Positions 17,073 to 26,283 of a stretch of DNA of 64,000 bases are shown here, in pieces. The DNA is taken from assembly GCF_000328685.1 (NCBI RefSeq), contig NC_019974.1, positions 3,463,001 to 3,527,000 of the forward strand, written 5' to 3'. Under the pieces are notes generated by a model. The model had not been told where the DNA came from, searched no databases, and saw only the letters and a program-made list of their open reading frames with translations. The stretch is from Natronococcus occultus SP4. GTDB lineage: Archaea > Halobacteriota > Halobacteria > Halobacteriales > Natrialbaceae. The stretch's first letter is position 1. Each line of letters starts with the position of its first letter. The translations under genes were made by a program, and so were the position numbers.

Positions 17073-17770
17073 CTCCCAATTGATCTTGGTAAGAGCGTAA
17101 AGGTCACCTCCGATGGGTTGTACGAGGTCCTCGCCGGCGCCAGCGCCGGCGAGGACCTCGATCAATCACGTCTGCGAAACGGCCGAGGACTCGCCCACGC
17201 CAATACTGTCCGTGGACACTTCACCGATCAGTTCGATCTTGACACTGTTGAGACGGTTGGAAACACGCCGCTCCAACGAGATGTCCTTGAGACCCTGCCG
17301 GATCGACCGGTGGAGGCCGCCGCCGACCTCCACCTCGATCCCTACTATGGTGGCGAGGATAAGACAGAGGCGCTGTACTTCTCGCAGGCGAAACGAGGAA
17401 CCACTACGTTCCACGCCTACGTCACGCTGTATGCGCGGGTGCGTAACAAGAGATATACGCTGGCGGTTCGCCAACTCGTCGACGGAGAAACGACCAGCGA
17501 TGTCCTCGGTGAGTTCCTTGAACTCCCCGACCGCGGTTTCTACAACAGCGACTGTCTGGAACTGCTGCACGCGCACAACTACGCATACGCGATGCCAAGT
17601 CGTGAAGTGGGGCGACAATCGTGAGTGGCGACACTGTCGCGTCGGCGGCGGATCGCCGCCGACAGCGACCGACCGACGCCAGAGCTCACCATCACCATCG
17701 TTCCGAAGGCTATCCAGGCATCGCAGACACAGAATCAGTGCCTACTGGAGGAGATCGTGAGTCTCTCGAT
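17073..17770 (+). pseudogene. ISH3-type transposase, multiply frameshifted
   Basis: Protein fragments in two frames match an ISH3-type DDE transposase in order: VKVTSDGLYEVLAG, then TSINHVCETAEDSPTP (other frame), then NTVRGHFTDQFDLDTVETVG, DLHLDPYYGGEDKT, GTTTFHAYVTLYARVRNKRY, DRGFYNSDC and AHNYAYAMP (first frame), then VVKWGD (other frame). Frame changes occur at about 17141 (inside an 18-bp-arm palindrome), at about 17210 (one A lost in CCAAT) and at about 17595. Roughly a dozen residues before DRGFYNSDC are deleted, and the rest of the C-terminus has decayed. The start is lost near the IS6 right end. The enzyme is certainly inactive. Confidence 0.85.
17123..17160 (+). repeat. perfect 18-bp-arm palindrome at a frameshift site
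   Basis: The arm CGAGGTCCTCGCCGGCGC (17123-17140) is followed by the loop CA and then the exact complement (17143-17160). It sits exactly where the ISH3-type transposase changes frame. A second, 10-bp-arm hairpin with loop GAT lies at 17641-17663 in the same pseudogene. Confidence 0.9.
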
Positions 17771-17808
17771 GTGATCGACTGAGTATTCAGGGATTTCACA
17801 GAACACTC

Positions 17809-18909
17809 TCACCGACGTTCGGATAGGGATGAAAACCGTCGATTTCTACGGGAATCACGTTCCGAACGGTGACGGTGCCGATACCAGTGGATCTGTGCCC
17901 GATGCTTGAATCGTCTTACTAGCGCCCAGAAACTCGTCCCAAATAACGCCACGAGTAGATATACGTACGCAGATAGTTGGAAGTAATCGTATTGGAGACT
18001 ACGTTTGAAGTATCGGCTGGCGGTTTTCGCGTCGCCGGTGTGAGCGTAGTACCTTCCTATATAATGAAACGCGTACGCCCGTTCTGAATCGGTAGCGGCG
18101 TACGTAAACGCCGTGTTGATGTGTTGTTTCGCTGCCTCGACACCGCTACTTCTCAGTGCGGCGAACCCGGCGTCGATACGTCGCTTCATTCGATAAATCG
18201 TATCCAGATCCTCCCCATGCTTTTCTAAAAATATATTTTCGCTCACGGGTATCAACCGATCGTTCCTCCCACCATCGTAATTGGTGAGTTGGTTTTCGCT
18301 ATCCGTATATTTGTTGAGCAGAATTTCATCGACGACGTACAGATCTGCTGTCTCGGTGATTCGGTATGCGAGATCGGCGTCCTCCGATAGAGCCAGTCGT
18401 TCGTCGAACCCGCCAACCGTCTCGAGAACGGACGATCGAATCATGGACCCGCTCATAGTGGGAATTGCCAGAAATCTCGAGAGGTCGTCGTTCGTTATCA
18501 CTCCCGATGCGACGTCCCAAATTTTGATCGTCTTTCCCTCCGTATTTTGTTCCTCGTAGTGTGAAAATACGCCAGCACAACTCGGTTGTGTGCGTGTGAG
18601 CGTCTCGTAGAGCGTTTCCACGGCCGATGGACGCAACTCATCGTCGGAATCGACGAACAAAATCACGTCGCCGGTCGCACAATCGATGCCGGTGTTTCGG
18701 GCCGCGGAAACCCCCTTATTTTCCGCGTGGCGGACGTACTTGAGTCGTTCACTATCCAATTTGGCAATGACTTTTTCCGTGTCGTCAGTAGAAGCATCGT
18801 CGACGACAATTATTTCATCGACCCTCTTCGATTGTCGCATCAAACTCCGTACTGTCCGTTCTATTACGGCTTCGCGGTTGTATGTTGGAACGACAGCGCT
18901 CACAGCCAT
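17809..18909 (-). CDS. family 2 glycosyltransferase
   Basis: A 366-residue GT-A enzyme. The N-terminus MAVSAVVPTYNREAVIERTV, IIVVDDASTDDT, and the metal-binding DxD motif in ILFVDSDDELRPSA are textbook GT2. ALSEDADLAYRITETADLYV supplies the ED acceptor/catalytic-base region. A helical C-terminal region (about residues 235-330) includes TPR-like AFHYIGRYYAHTGDAKTASR followed by a hydrophobic patch (LSAYVYLLVALFGTSFWALV), which could dock it at the membrane, then a very basic tail. It should transfer a sugar to a lipid-linked glycan on the cytoplasmic face. Donor and acceptor are unknown. It is divergent from the GT4 gene at 19030. Confidence 0.9.
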   Translation of the reverse strand: MAVSAVVPTYNREAVIERTVRSLMRQSKRVDEIIVVDDASTDDTEKVIAKLDSERLKYVRHAENKGVSAARNTGIDCATGDVILFVDSDDELRPSAVETLYETLTRTQPSCAGVFSHYEEQNTEGKTIKIWDVASGVITNDDLSRFLAIPTMSGSMIRSSVLETVGGFDERLALSEDADLAYRITETADLYVVDEILLNKYTDSENQLTNYDGGRNDRLIPVSENIFLEKHGEDLDTIYRMKRRIDAGFAALRSSGVEAAKQHINTAFTYAATDSERAYAFHYIGRYYAHTGDAKTASRYFKRSLQYDYFQLSAYVYLLVALFGTSFWALVRRFKHRAQIHWYRHRHRSERDSRRNRRFSSLSERR

Positions 18910-19029
18910 GTAATCCTACGGCCACGTCTCCTACATTAAAACTACAGGTGAAATGGAGCGGTGAGTCGCCGATGGTCGCTGTTTGCAGTCAATACTAAAG
19001 TCCTCACGCTTGCCCCTACGGATCCATCG

Positions 19030-20178
19030 ATGTCTTCACAACCCCGCGTTTCGCTGTTCGTTCCGACGTTGCAAGGTGGCGGTGCCGAACTAGTGATGGT
19101 TACCCTCGCTAGCGCACTATCCGCGAGGGGATATGACGTTTACCTGGTCGTTTCGAGGGCGGAGGGCGACCTAGCATCCGAGATCCCCGACGGAGTGACC
19201 GTGATCGATTTCGAAAGCCCGTATCTTGTGGCAAGCTTACCAAAACTCGCTCGACACCTTCGAAAGATCGATCCCGACGGCCTCATCGCATCGATGAACG
19301 GCGCCAACCTGGTAGCAATCTGGGCGAAGATCCTGTCCAATACGTCTCCGACAACCGTGGTACGAGTCGAGAATATGACTACCTATATGGCACGAGACTA
19401 CGACAAACGAAGACATCGGCTGATCCCGTACCTGATGATGGTATTTTATCGCTTTTCCGACGAAATTGTCGCAGTCTCCGAGGGTGTTGCGCAAGACACT
19501 GCAAAAATCATCGGAACCGATCCGGACGATATTCGCGTCGTCTACAATCCTGTCGTTACCGATAACCTCGTTCAGAAGGCGGGCCAACCTGTTGACCATC
19601 CCTGGCTCTCGAACGGGTCGGTTCCCGTGATCCTTGGGGCGGGACGGATGGTTCCCCAGAAAGACTTTTGCACGCTGATTCGGGCGTTTCGGCGAGTCCT
19701 TCGCGATCGCAACGCTCGATTGATTATCCTCGGTAAAGGAGAGCAACGGGAAGCACTTCTCGAGCTCGCGGACGAACTGGGAATCTCCGATCGGGTATCG
19801 TTGCCAGGATTCGTCCCCAATCAGTACGCGTACATGGCACAAGCGGACGTATTCGTTCTCTCCTCCGTCCACGAGGGGTTCGGAAACGTTCTCGCGGAGG
19901 CGATGGCGTGTGGAACGCCTGTCGTGTCGACCGAGTGTAAGAGCGGACCGGCGGAGATACTCGACGGTGGAGAATACGGTCCACTCGTCCCCGTTGGTGA
20001 CTCCGAGGAGCTAGCCGAAGCGATTCTAACAGTATTGGATGATCCGATCAAGACACACGTGTTACGGGAACGGGCTCAGGATTTCTCGGATCGCACCATC
20101 GTCGACGAACTTGAGTCGCTAATACATGGACAAACTAACAGGGACGGTACGATCCAACCGAGAATACCTCTCCTCTGA
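19030..20178 (+). CDS. family 4 glycosyltransferase
   Basis: A 382-residue GT-B enzyme. The N-terminal glycine-rich motif is FVPTLQGGGAELVMVTLASA. The C-terminal nucleotide-sugar-binding half has ILGAGRMVPQKDFCTLIRAF, LIILGKGEQREALLELADEL, VSLPGFVPNQYAYMAQADVF, and the E-x7-E signature HEGFGNVLAEAMACGTPVVS. All expected motifs are present. ATG 19030 is chosen because it places the family motif at the N-terminus; an upstream in-frame GTG (18961) would add 23 unrelated residues. It likely adds a hexose to a growing surface glycan. The O-antigen-ligase-like gene follows 107 nt downstream. Confidence 0.9.
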   Translation: MSSQPRVSLFVPTLQGGGAELVMVTLASALSARGYDVYLVVSRAEGDLASEIPDGVTVIDFESPYLVASLPKLARHLRKIDPDGLIASMNGANLVAIWAKILSNTSPTTVVRVENMTTYMARDYDKRRHRLIPYLMMVFYRFSDEIVAVSEGVAQDTAKIIGTDPDDIRVVYNPVVTDNLVQKAGQPVDHPWLSNGSVPVILGAGRMVPQKDFCTLIRAFRRVLRDRNARLIILGKGEQREALLELADELGISDRVSLPGFVPNQYAYMAQADVFVLSSVHEGFGNVLAEAMACGTPVVSTECKSGPAEILDGGEYGPLVPVGDSEELAEAILTVLDDPIKTHVLRERAQDFSDRTIVDELESLIHGQTNRDGTIQPRIPLL

Positions 20179-20285
20179 AACGACAATGCATCATGTGCCT
20201 CAACCGTCTCAAATGGGCACCCTCTGGGACACCTCTTCTGTTGTAAGCGATTAATAACTATGCCGGTTACCTCGACAGCCATGCT

Positions 20286-21716
20286 ATGGGGCTTCCGTTG
20301 CTTGTCGCTTTCTCAATCCTTCTTTTCTGTTCGATACTACCTCATTCGATACTTGTCTCGAGTACAATCGGATCGATCGTCGTCATCCTGGGCTACGTAA
20401 TCTTCGGTGTCTTCACCGCCCTCCATTGGCATAATAGACGGGGAATTCTCCGCTCCTTGATAGAAGGGATACGAGCGGTACCCCTAACTTGTCTGGTGTG
20501 TCTCTTCGTTGTCACCGCATTATATACGTTCCACGTCGCGCTTGGCAACTATAGTACGATCACGAACGCTATTTCAGGCCTGATAATTCCGCTACTAGTC
20601 CTGTTCAGCTTCGTGTATATTCCACGGGTTATCTCACCGGAATCATTCCTGCGAGTTCTAGCGGGTATCGCGGTAGTGCTCGTCAGTCTCGGCGGAATTA
20701 TCCACGTCGCGGTTACTATTCGTGTCGCGCCGGAGACGCTACTCTGGCCTTATCAGATGAATGTTCCCATCATCGGGTCCGAAATCTACCCGTTGATGTC
20801 GCTCACGAACAACCCCAATACGTTAGCTCAGATCCTATTTGCGGGAACGATCGCCTCGTTCGTGCTGTCTGTTCGAACCGATCGAAGAGCATACGGTGTA
20901 TTTACGGGGATATGCGCAGTTGGATTGCTCGCTACAGGTAGTCGTGCTAGCGTGCTTTCGGCCGTCGTCGCTCTCGCCATCTACATCGTCTACACGCGAG
21001 GTGGACAAACCTATCTCCGGGCTACGCTCGGTCTATTAGCGATCACTATCGTCTCCGTACTCATACTTCTCCCGTCGCTTAACCAGTTCGGGATTCACGT
21101 TACGTTCACCGGCCGGGTCCAGCTCTGGACGGCGACTATGCACGCAATTGCGGAGCGACCTATCGTTGGTTATGGGTTGGGTGACGCGAGTGAGATGATC
21201 AACACCTTCGTGGACGATCCGGCACTGCAGGAATTTGGTCCCCACAACTCGTATCTCAGGATGACCCTCCATCTCGGGATATTCGGAGGGTTATCGTATC
21301 TCGTTCTAACGGGGTGGGTGTTTCTAAGACACGTCACCGCTAAACGGATCGACGTCCCTTTCGTGGCAATTGGTGCTGGATTCGCTATCAACCAGCTATT
21401 TGAAGACAATATGATGTTTGAACCGACCATCGTTTCAATCGTTATGACGGTCGTCTTCGGTTATCTCGTAGCGGACCATCTTCATCTGCGACGAACCTAT
21501 CGACAGGAACATCGAAATCGACGACCGATAATGCGATGTGATGATAGTGATACCGGACTTAATACGAACGGTTCGATGTCGAGTCGCTCTTCGTCGCGTA
21601 CGTTAGTTCGCCCGGACCCTACGTCCGCTAGGTATGTGGCGAAACCGAAACCGAAACGACGAACCAACCGGCGGTCTCGACGACGTTACGGACGACGAGT
21701 GAGACGAGAGCGGTAA
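20286..21716 (+). CDS. O-antigen ligase/polymerase-like membrane protein
   Basis: A 476-residue polytopic protein with about 10-12 hydrophobic helices. The Wzy_C/O-antigen-ligase signature is present: GRVQLWTATMHAIAERPIVG, YGLGDASEMINTF, then GPHNSYLRMTLHLGIFGGLS, with the conserved Arg of the catalytic loop and the PHNSYL motif. Such enzymes join a lipid-linked glycan to another glycan unit or acceptor on the outer face. The last 60 residues after the final helix are Arg/Ser-rich and basic, unusual for a haloarchaeal protein. It shares a strand with the GT4 gene upstream and is convergent with the DUF5305 gene. Whether it polymerises or ligates cannot be told. Confidence 0.8.
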   Translation: MGLPLLVAFSILLFCSILPHSILVSSTIGSIVVILGYVIFGVFTALHWHNRRGILRSLIEGIRAVPLTCLVCLFVVTALYTFHVALGNYSTITNAISGLIIPLLVLFSFVYIPRVISPESFLRVLAGIAVVLVSLGGIIHVAVTIRVAPETLLWPYQMNVPIIGSEIYPLMSLTNNPNTLAQILFAGTIASFVLSVRTDRRAYGVFTGICAVGLLATGSRASVLSAVVALAIYIVYTRGGQTYLRATLGLLAITIVSVLILLPSLNQFGIHVTFTGRVQLWTATMHAIAERPIVGYGLGDASEMINTFVDDPALQEFGPHNSYLRMTLHLGIFGGLSYLVLTGWVFLRHVTAKRIDVPFVAIGAGFAINQLFEDNMMFEPTIVSIVMTVVFGYLVADHLHLRRTYRQEHRNRRPIMRCDDSDTGLNTNGSMSSRSSSRTLVRPDPTSARYVAKPKPKRRTNRRSRRRYGRRVRRER

Positions 21717-21740
21717 ACAGGATCAAGATTGCTTCGTCTC

Positions 21741-22853
21741 TCAGTTCGGAGACTGGCCGTCGTTAGCCTCACTAGGTTGTTCGACGCGTTCCGACAGTTC
21801 TCTATCGTCCGTCTCATCGGTATGCCGTTCGGGCGTGTACTCGTAGTATGTTTCCCCAATAAGTACGTAAAACGACTGGCGTTCGGGATCTGCGAGTACC
21901 CGGCGATTGCTATCTATCGCTACATCCACGAGATCTTCCAGCGATGCTATATGAACCGCTGTTCCGTCCAGTTGGTTATCCGGCACACTTCCTTGCGATA
22001 TCCACTCTTCGAAAGTCTTCCAGTCGTACTCGAAATCACTCTGAGACGCCTTGCTTTCGGATGGTGCGAGTGACCCGTGGTACCGAGCGATAACCAGCCC
22101 TACAAGCGCCACGAAACTGGCGACTGTAAACGCGATCGAACCGAATAACTGAGCCGTATTCACCGCCCCGGGAGTAACGAGCGTGGCGAGACCTGTCGGC
22201 CCACCGTCTTCGACCGTGTAGATATCATCGGTGAGCGTGATTGTCATGTTATTTTGATCAGATTCGAGAGTAGAATCGTCAGTATTCGGGTCGGTGACAT
22301 CGGTTCGGGCTATCACGGTTAACTCAGGCTGTCCGGGGACCCACCCGTGGTCCTCGTTATATGACTCCAAGCGGTCTCGTTCTTGGGCAACATCGACGGT
22401 GAACTCGACGCGATCCGTCTCGCCGGAGCTTACGGTTTCAGTCGTCTCCTCGAGCTGATACAGTGAACGCCAGTATTCATCTTGGTCGCTTGCCGCGTCA
22501 TCGATCGGGATCCACCGAACGAGGAGCCAAATATCTGTCTCAATCGTCACTTCATCCACGCTATTCGTTTTATAGGTGGCCGCGAACTCCCCCTCGAGCT
22601 CGGGAGTTATCGACGTAAAGTAGGTTGTCTCGTTACTCAACTCCGTTCCGTTGGAGTATATAGGATTTTCCTCCTGAACAGTTGCGCCGTGTTGGAACTC
22701 GGTTGAACCGTCTACGGATTGGGCAGCAGCCGAATACGTAATATACGTGGCCCAGCTCCCGAGTAAAATGAACAAAACGAGAAGTGCAACAACGAGAGGG
22801 AACCAATTATCAATAAGCCGATAGACAGAACCACCATAACGTCTCTGACTCAT
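21741..22853 (-). CDS. DUF5305 family membrane protein
   Basis: A 370-residue protein with an N-terminal helix (PLVVALLVLFILLGSWATYI), an extracytoplasmic beta-rich domain of about 190 residues with many Thr, Asn and Glu, a second helix at about residues 235-258 (LFGSIAFTVASFVALVGLVI) and a cytoplasmic tail. The tail contains EYDWKTFEEWISQGSVPDNQ, DLVDVAIDSNRRVLADPERQ and SFYVLIGETYYEYTP, the conserved tail of DUF5305. The family often sits with signal peptidases and surface-glycan genes in haloarchaea; function is unknown. It is on the opposite strand to both neighbours and is probably a single-gene unit. Confidence 0.8.
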   Translation of the reverse strand: MSQRRYGGSVYRLIDNWFPLVVALLVLFILLGSWATYITYSAAAQSVDGSTEFQHGATVQEENPIYSNGTELSNETTYFTSITPELEGEFAATYKTNSVDEVTIETDIWLLVRWIPIDDAASDQDEYWRSLYQLEETTETVSSGETDRVEFTVDVAQERDRLESYNEDHGWVPGQPELTVIARTDVTDPNTDDSTLESDQNNMTITLTDDIYTVEDGGPTGLATLVTPGAVNTAQLFGSIAFTVASFVALVGLVIARYHGSLAPSESKASQSDFEYDWKTFEEWISQGSVPDNQLDGTAVHIASLEDLVDVAIDSNRRVLADPERQSFYVLIGETYYEYTPERHTDETDDRELSERVEQPSEANDGQSPN

Positions 22854-23116
22854 CTCTTACCCTTGGGTATGAACTGATACTTTGTTATCCACACCTTAGC
22901 AATCAATTCACAACCGAGTAGATCCTGGGCGTGAGAAGAGAGCGGTAAATAGCTAATTATGTATCAGTATCATCGGTCTTGCCCCAATCGATCGAGCACA
23001 TCCCAGTATGTAATCAGTTCTTTTCCCTCGAGAAATACGCACGAACCGTAGTTACGTACGTGGAAATAAGATGCTAATCAGAAGGATTATTTCTCTCAGT
23101 TTCAGAATCCATCCGC

Positions 23117-24040
23117 ATGAATCGTCGCGTATTTTTCCAGTCAGTCTGTACTGTCTGTTCTATCGCATGCGTTGGGTGTGGAGATCAGCCTCGGTTCCAA
23201 GAGAAGCCGGCCGAGGGTGACTCGAACGACGAGTTTGGATCGAACGAAGTCGACGAGGGTGTCTCGGATACGAACTGGCAACTCACCTTCAACGACGAGT
23301 TCGATCAGCGCGAACTCGATACATCCGTCTGGAACGTCGGCTACGGTTGGGGGCGCACACATCCCGGACTCGGAAGCTGGGAGTACGTCCGCGACGACGA
23401 CGTCTGGGTCGACGGCCGGATCGACCGCCTCGTGCTCCAGGCCGATTACGACGAGGCCGACGGTCCGTACGAGCACGAGTATCTGCCGTATCACTGGTAC
23501 GCTGGTGGCGTGAACACGAAAAGCACGTTCTCCCAGAGGCAGGGCTACTTCGAGGCCAGGATCCGACTCCCCGAAATCGTCGAAGGGATTCTCCCGGCGT
23601 TCTGGTGTATGCCGGACGACGGCGAGTTTCCCCCAGAAATCGATATCGTGGAACACTTCACCGAACCTTACCGGACGAAGGCAGCAATTCACTGGGGGGA
23701 ACGGGACCTGACCGACACCGTTGACTACGAGAGTGAGCTCAACTCTGCGTCCGGACCGTACGACCACGACGACGACCCTCGAGAGAATTTTGTCGTCTAC
23801 GGCGCTCACTGGCAGGAGGATCGGACTGACTTCTACGTCGACAACGACCATTTTCTGACGGTGACCGACGGGCACAGCGTTGATCCGAACCGTCGGGAGC
23901 TGAATTACGGTGCTCCCTTCTACCTGATGCTCTCGACACAGCTCAGCGATGAGTGGGGTGATCCCGCCCAACATGACGACTACCCCTACACATGGGAGAT
24001 CGACTGGGTCCGAGTCTGGGAGGAAGGTGACTCGGCCTAG
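23117..24040 (+). CDS. secreted GH16-family glycoside hydrolase (lipoprotein)
   Basis: A 307-residue hydrolase. The N-terminal signal MNRRVFFQSVCTVCSIACVG precedes Cys21, a plausible haloarchaeal lipobox, so it is probably lipid-anchored outside the cell. The GH16 catalytic motif ExDxxE is complete as PPEIDIVEHF (Glu174 nucleophile, Asp176, Glu179 acid/base). Other family features are NDEFDQRELDTSVWNVGYGW, YFEARIRLP, PAFWCMP and GAHWQEDRTDFYVDN, ending in DWVRVW. It should cut beta-1,3/1,4-linked glucans or galactans, perhaps trimming or remodelling the polysaccharide made by the surrounding glycosyltransferases. Length is normal for the family. The Tat-like RR at residues 3-4 would allow folded export. 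Confidence 0.9.
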   Translation: MNRRVFFQSVCTVCSIACVGCGDQPRFQEKPAEGDSNDEFGSNEVDEGVSDTNWQLTFNDEFDQRELDTSVWNVGYGWGRTHPGLGSWEYVRDDDVWVDGRIDRLVLQADYDEADGPYEHEYLPYHWYAGGVNTKSTFSQRQGYFEARIRLPEIVEGILPAFWCMPDDGEFPPEIDIVEHFTEPYRTKAAIHWGERDLTDTVDYESELNSASGPYDHDDDPRENFVVYGAHWQEDRTDFYVDNDHFLTVTDGHSVDPNRRELNYGAPFYLMLSTQLSDEWGDPAQHDDYPYTWEIDWVRVWEEGDSA

Positions 24041-24353
24041 GGAAGAAACATAATTAGATACGCCAGATCGAGGAGGATGGCGGCGCGACGGCGAGGTGGC
24101 GGCGACTCCACGATGGAAACCGTCACGATAAGCTGACACCACTTTTCGATGGCGTTGGCGCCGCTGAAGAGCCAGCCACACGCTCGAGTCGTCTCGTCGT
24201 GAATCCGCTCAGAGTTCTGCTGCAGTACTAAGGATGGATTAACGACCAGTGGGTTTTCCGCAGTATTCAAAATTTATGAAAGTGGTAATGGCTAATGAAC
24301 GGCCTTTATACCGATCGTCGGAGCACGTCCGGGAGCGCGAACGTTGACGCTAG
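24041..24353. other. intergenic with promoter
   Basis: About 310 bp. The TATA-like CCTTTATACC (24303-24312) lies about 45 nt before ATG 24354 and should drive that glycosyltransferase. No supported gene; a 77-codon minus-strand frame shows no family motif. Confidence 0.4.
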
Positions 24354-25316
24354 ATGGAAATGAAAACGACAGTTGCAGTGGTCACGTACGATCGCCCCGA
24401 CCACGTCGATCGTCTGTTGAGCCACTTACTACGTCAGCGCTCCAATCCCGACGAAGTGATCGTCGTCAACAACGGTGCCAACGACGCGACGAGAGAACTC
24501 GTCGAATCGCAGACGAAACGCTTCGATCGAACGTCGATCGCGCTTCATCATCACCCGAGATCGACCGACACGAGCCTTCAAGGAGGACGAAACGACGCGA
24601 TCAGGATTGCGAACGGGGACGTGATCTGTTTCGTCGACGACGACGTCATCCCACACGAAACGTGGCTGGAGGGGATCGAACGTGGCTACGAGTGGAGCAC
24701 GTCCGCAGTTGCCGTCGGTGGGCCGGCCCCCACCACGGACGAAGAGCTAACGTTCCAACACCCCGTCGTGCAGTCGCCGACGAATCAAAATCACCTGAAC
24801 CGGTTCGGAGAGCACAGACAGATCACGTACAAGTGGATCCCGCCGACCCCTGTCGAGACGGACTTCCTCATCGGCGCCAATATGTCGTTCGAGGTGGATG
24901 TGCTTGAGGAGGTAGGCGGCTTCGATCCATCCTACCGTGGGCATCCCCAGTTCGAGGAGCTAGACGTGATGGCAAAACTGTGGAAGCGCGGGGAAACGAT
25001 CGTCTACCACCCCGACGCACTCGTGTACCACCTGAGCGCCTCGCAGGGGGAGAGAGATCGGGTATCGTACTGGTACGGACGGAACAGTTTGCGGTTTCGA
25101 CGCCAGAATTTCCCTGAAACATACCGACGTTCACTCATGCGCCTGCTCATCAAGCCGGAGTTTGGACCTCCCGTGTGGCGCCAGCTCGGAGGTGCCATCT
25201 TGCGTGACAACACCACGTATCAGTGGCGGTTACGAGGGTATATCGACGAGCTACTTCTCGACCAATTCGACAGCCGGATCGGGAGCCGTTTGACGGCAGG
25301 GTATGCGGAAGAGTGA
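24354..25316 (+). CDS. family 2 glycosyltransferase
   Basis: A 320-residue GT-A enzyme. VAVVTYDRPDHVDRLLSHLL and DEVIVVNNGANDATRELVES form the nucleotide-binding start. The DxD is expanded to VICFVDDDVIPHETWL. FLIGANMSFEVDVLEEVGGF and the FEELDVMAKLWKRG region supply the usual acceptor-site motif. The C-terminal amphipathic region (NFPETYRRSLMRLLIKPEFG) may attach to the membrane. No transmembrane helix is seen. It probably extends a lipid-linked glycan; the sugar is unknown. A TATA-like element at 24303-24312 suggests its own promoter. Confidence 0.9.
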   Translation: MEMKTTVAVVTYDRPDHVDRLLSHLLRQRSNPDEVIVVNNGANDATRELVESQTKRFDRTSIALHHHPRSTDTSLQGGRNDAIRIANGDVICFVDDDVIPHETWLEGIERGYEWSTSAVAVGGPAPTTDEELTFQHPVVQSPTNQNHLNRFGEHRQITYKWIPPTPVETDFLIGANMSFEVDVLEEVGGFDPSYRGHPQFEELDVMAKLWKRGETIVYHPDALVYHLSASQGERDRVSYWYGRNSLRFRRQNFPETYRRSLMRLLIKPEFGPPVWRQLGGAILRDNTTYQWRLRGYIDELLLDQFDSRIGSRLTAGYAEE

Positions 25317-25410
25317 TTAAATCACTTGTGTTATAATAACATCATGTACTTATTATAATATATTAATGGTATCTATTTAATATCGTATTATCTGGTTTGT
25401 GTGAGTCGGG

Positions 25411-25420
25411 GTTTAATACG
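25411..25420 (+). promoter_or_regulatory. TATA-like element of the GT2 gene at 25441
   Basis: GTTTAATACG is centred about 26 nt before ATG 25441, the spacing for a leaderless transcript. The 70 bp upstream (25318-25390) is extremely AT-rich with several further TATA-like runs. Confidence 0.45.
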
Positions 25421-25440
25421 ATTGTGAGCGGTAGAGGCGG

Positions 25441-26283
25441 ATGATGAACGCTCGGGACGGGCCACGCCCCACGCAGTTTTCCGTACTCATACCGGTATAC
25501 GAGAAGAACGACGCCTCGCAGGTGGACGACGCGCTCGAAAGCACGATCAGTCAGACGACACCACCCGATCAGATGGTAGTCGTCGTAGACGGACCCGTGC
25601 CAACTCGAGTCGACGAGACGATCCATGGCTGGTCCAGCGAGCATCCAGAGACGGTCGATGTCGTCCAGCTCGAGGAGAATCGAGGGTTAGAAAACGCGTT
25701 GAACGTTGGACTCGAACGCTGTGACCACGAGCTCGTGGCTCGTATGGACGCCGACGACGTCTCCAGCGAGACACGTTTCGAGCGACAACTCGAGGTGTTC
25801 AGAAGGCAACCAGACGTCGATGTCGTTGGCGGCTACGTCGGTGAGTTCGTCGACGATCCCGACCAGGTCTCTCACGTGCGAACGGTGCCGACGGCGCCCG
25901 CCGAAATCGAACGGTTTGCGCGGTTTCGGAGCCCGATAAACCACCCAACAGTGATGTACAAAAAATCTCAGGTGCAAGCTGCAGGCGGCTACCGAACCAT
26001 TCCAGGAGTCGGCGACTACGAGCTCTGGGTGCGGCTGTTAGAACGGGGAAACGTGTTGCGGAACGTACCCGCCGTGCTCGTCTATATGCGCGCCGGGGCG
26101 GAGATGTACAGACGTCGGGGAGGGATCGGGTACGCGAGAACGGAGTTTCGATTGCAGAAGGAGTTTCTCGAGCGGGGGTTCATTCCACCTCGCGTGTTTT
26201 TGCTGAACGTCGGACTTCGGATTCCGCTTCGACTCCTTCCAAACGGGGCGCGAAGGCTCCTCTACAGCCGTTTTCTTCGGTGA
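25441..26283 (+). CDS. family 2 glycosyltransferase
   Basis: A 280-residue GT-A enzyme. FSVLIPVYEKNDASQVDDAL, PDQMVVVVDGPVP, and RGLENALNVGLERCDHELVA lead to the DxD in VARMDADDVSSETRFERQLE. The later FRSPINHPTVMYKKSQVQAA and GVGDYELWVRLLERGNVLRN, with the ED-like DYELW motif, are typical of GT2 enzymes that make capsular or O-antigen glycans. Length is complete and there is no transmembrane segment. It lacks an obvious operon partner: about 690 bp without a gene follow. Confidence 0.9.
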   Translation: MMNARDGPRPTQFSVLIPVYEKNDASQVDDALESTISQTTPPDQMVVVVDGPVPTRVDETIHGWSSEHPETVDVVQLEENRGLENALNVGLERCDHELVARMDADDVSSETRFERQLEVFRRQPDVDVVGGYVGEFVDDPDQVSHVRTVPTAPAEIERFARFRSPINHPTVMYKKSQVQAAGGYRTIPGVGDYELWVRLLERGNVLRNVPAVLVYMRAGAEMYRRRGGIGYARTEFRLQKEFLERGFIPPRVFLLNVGLRIPLRLLPNGARRLLYSRFLR

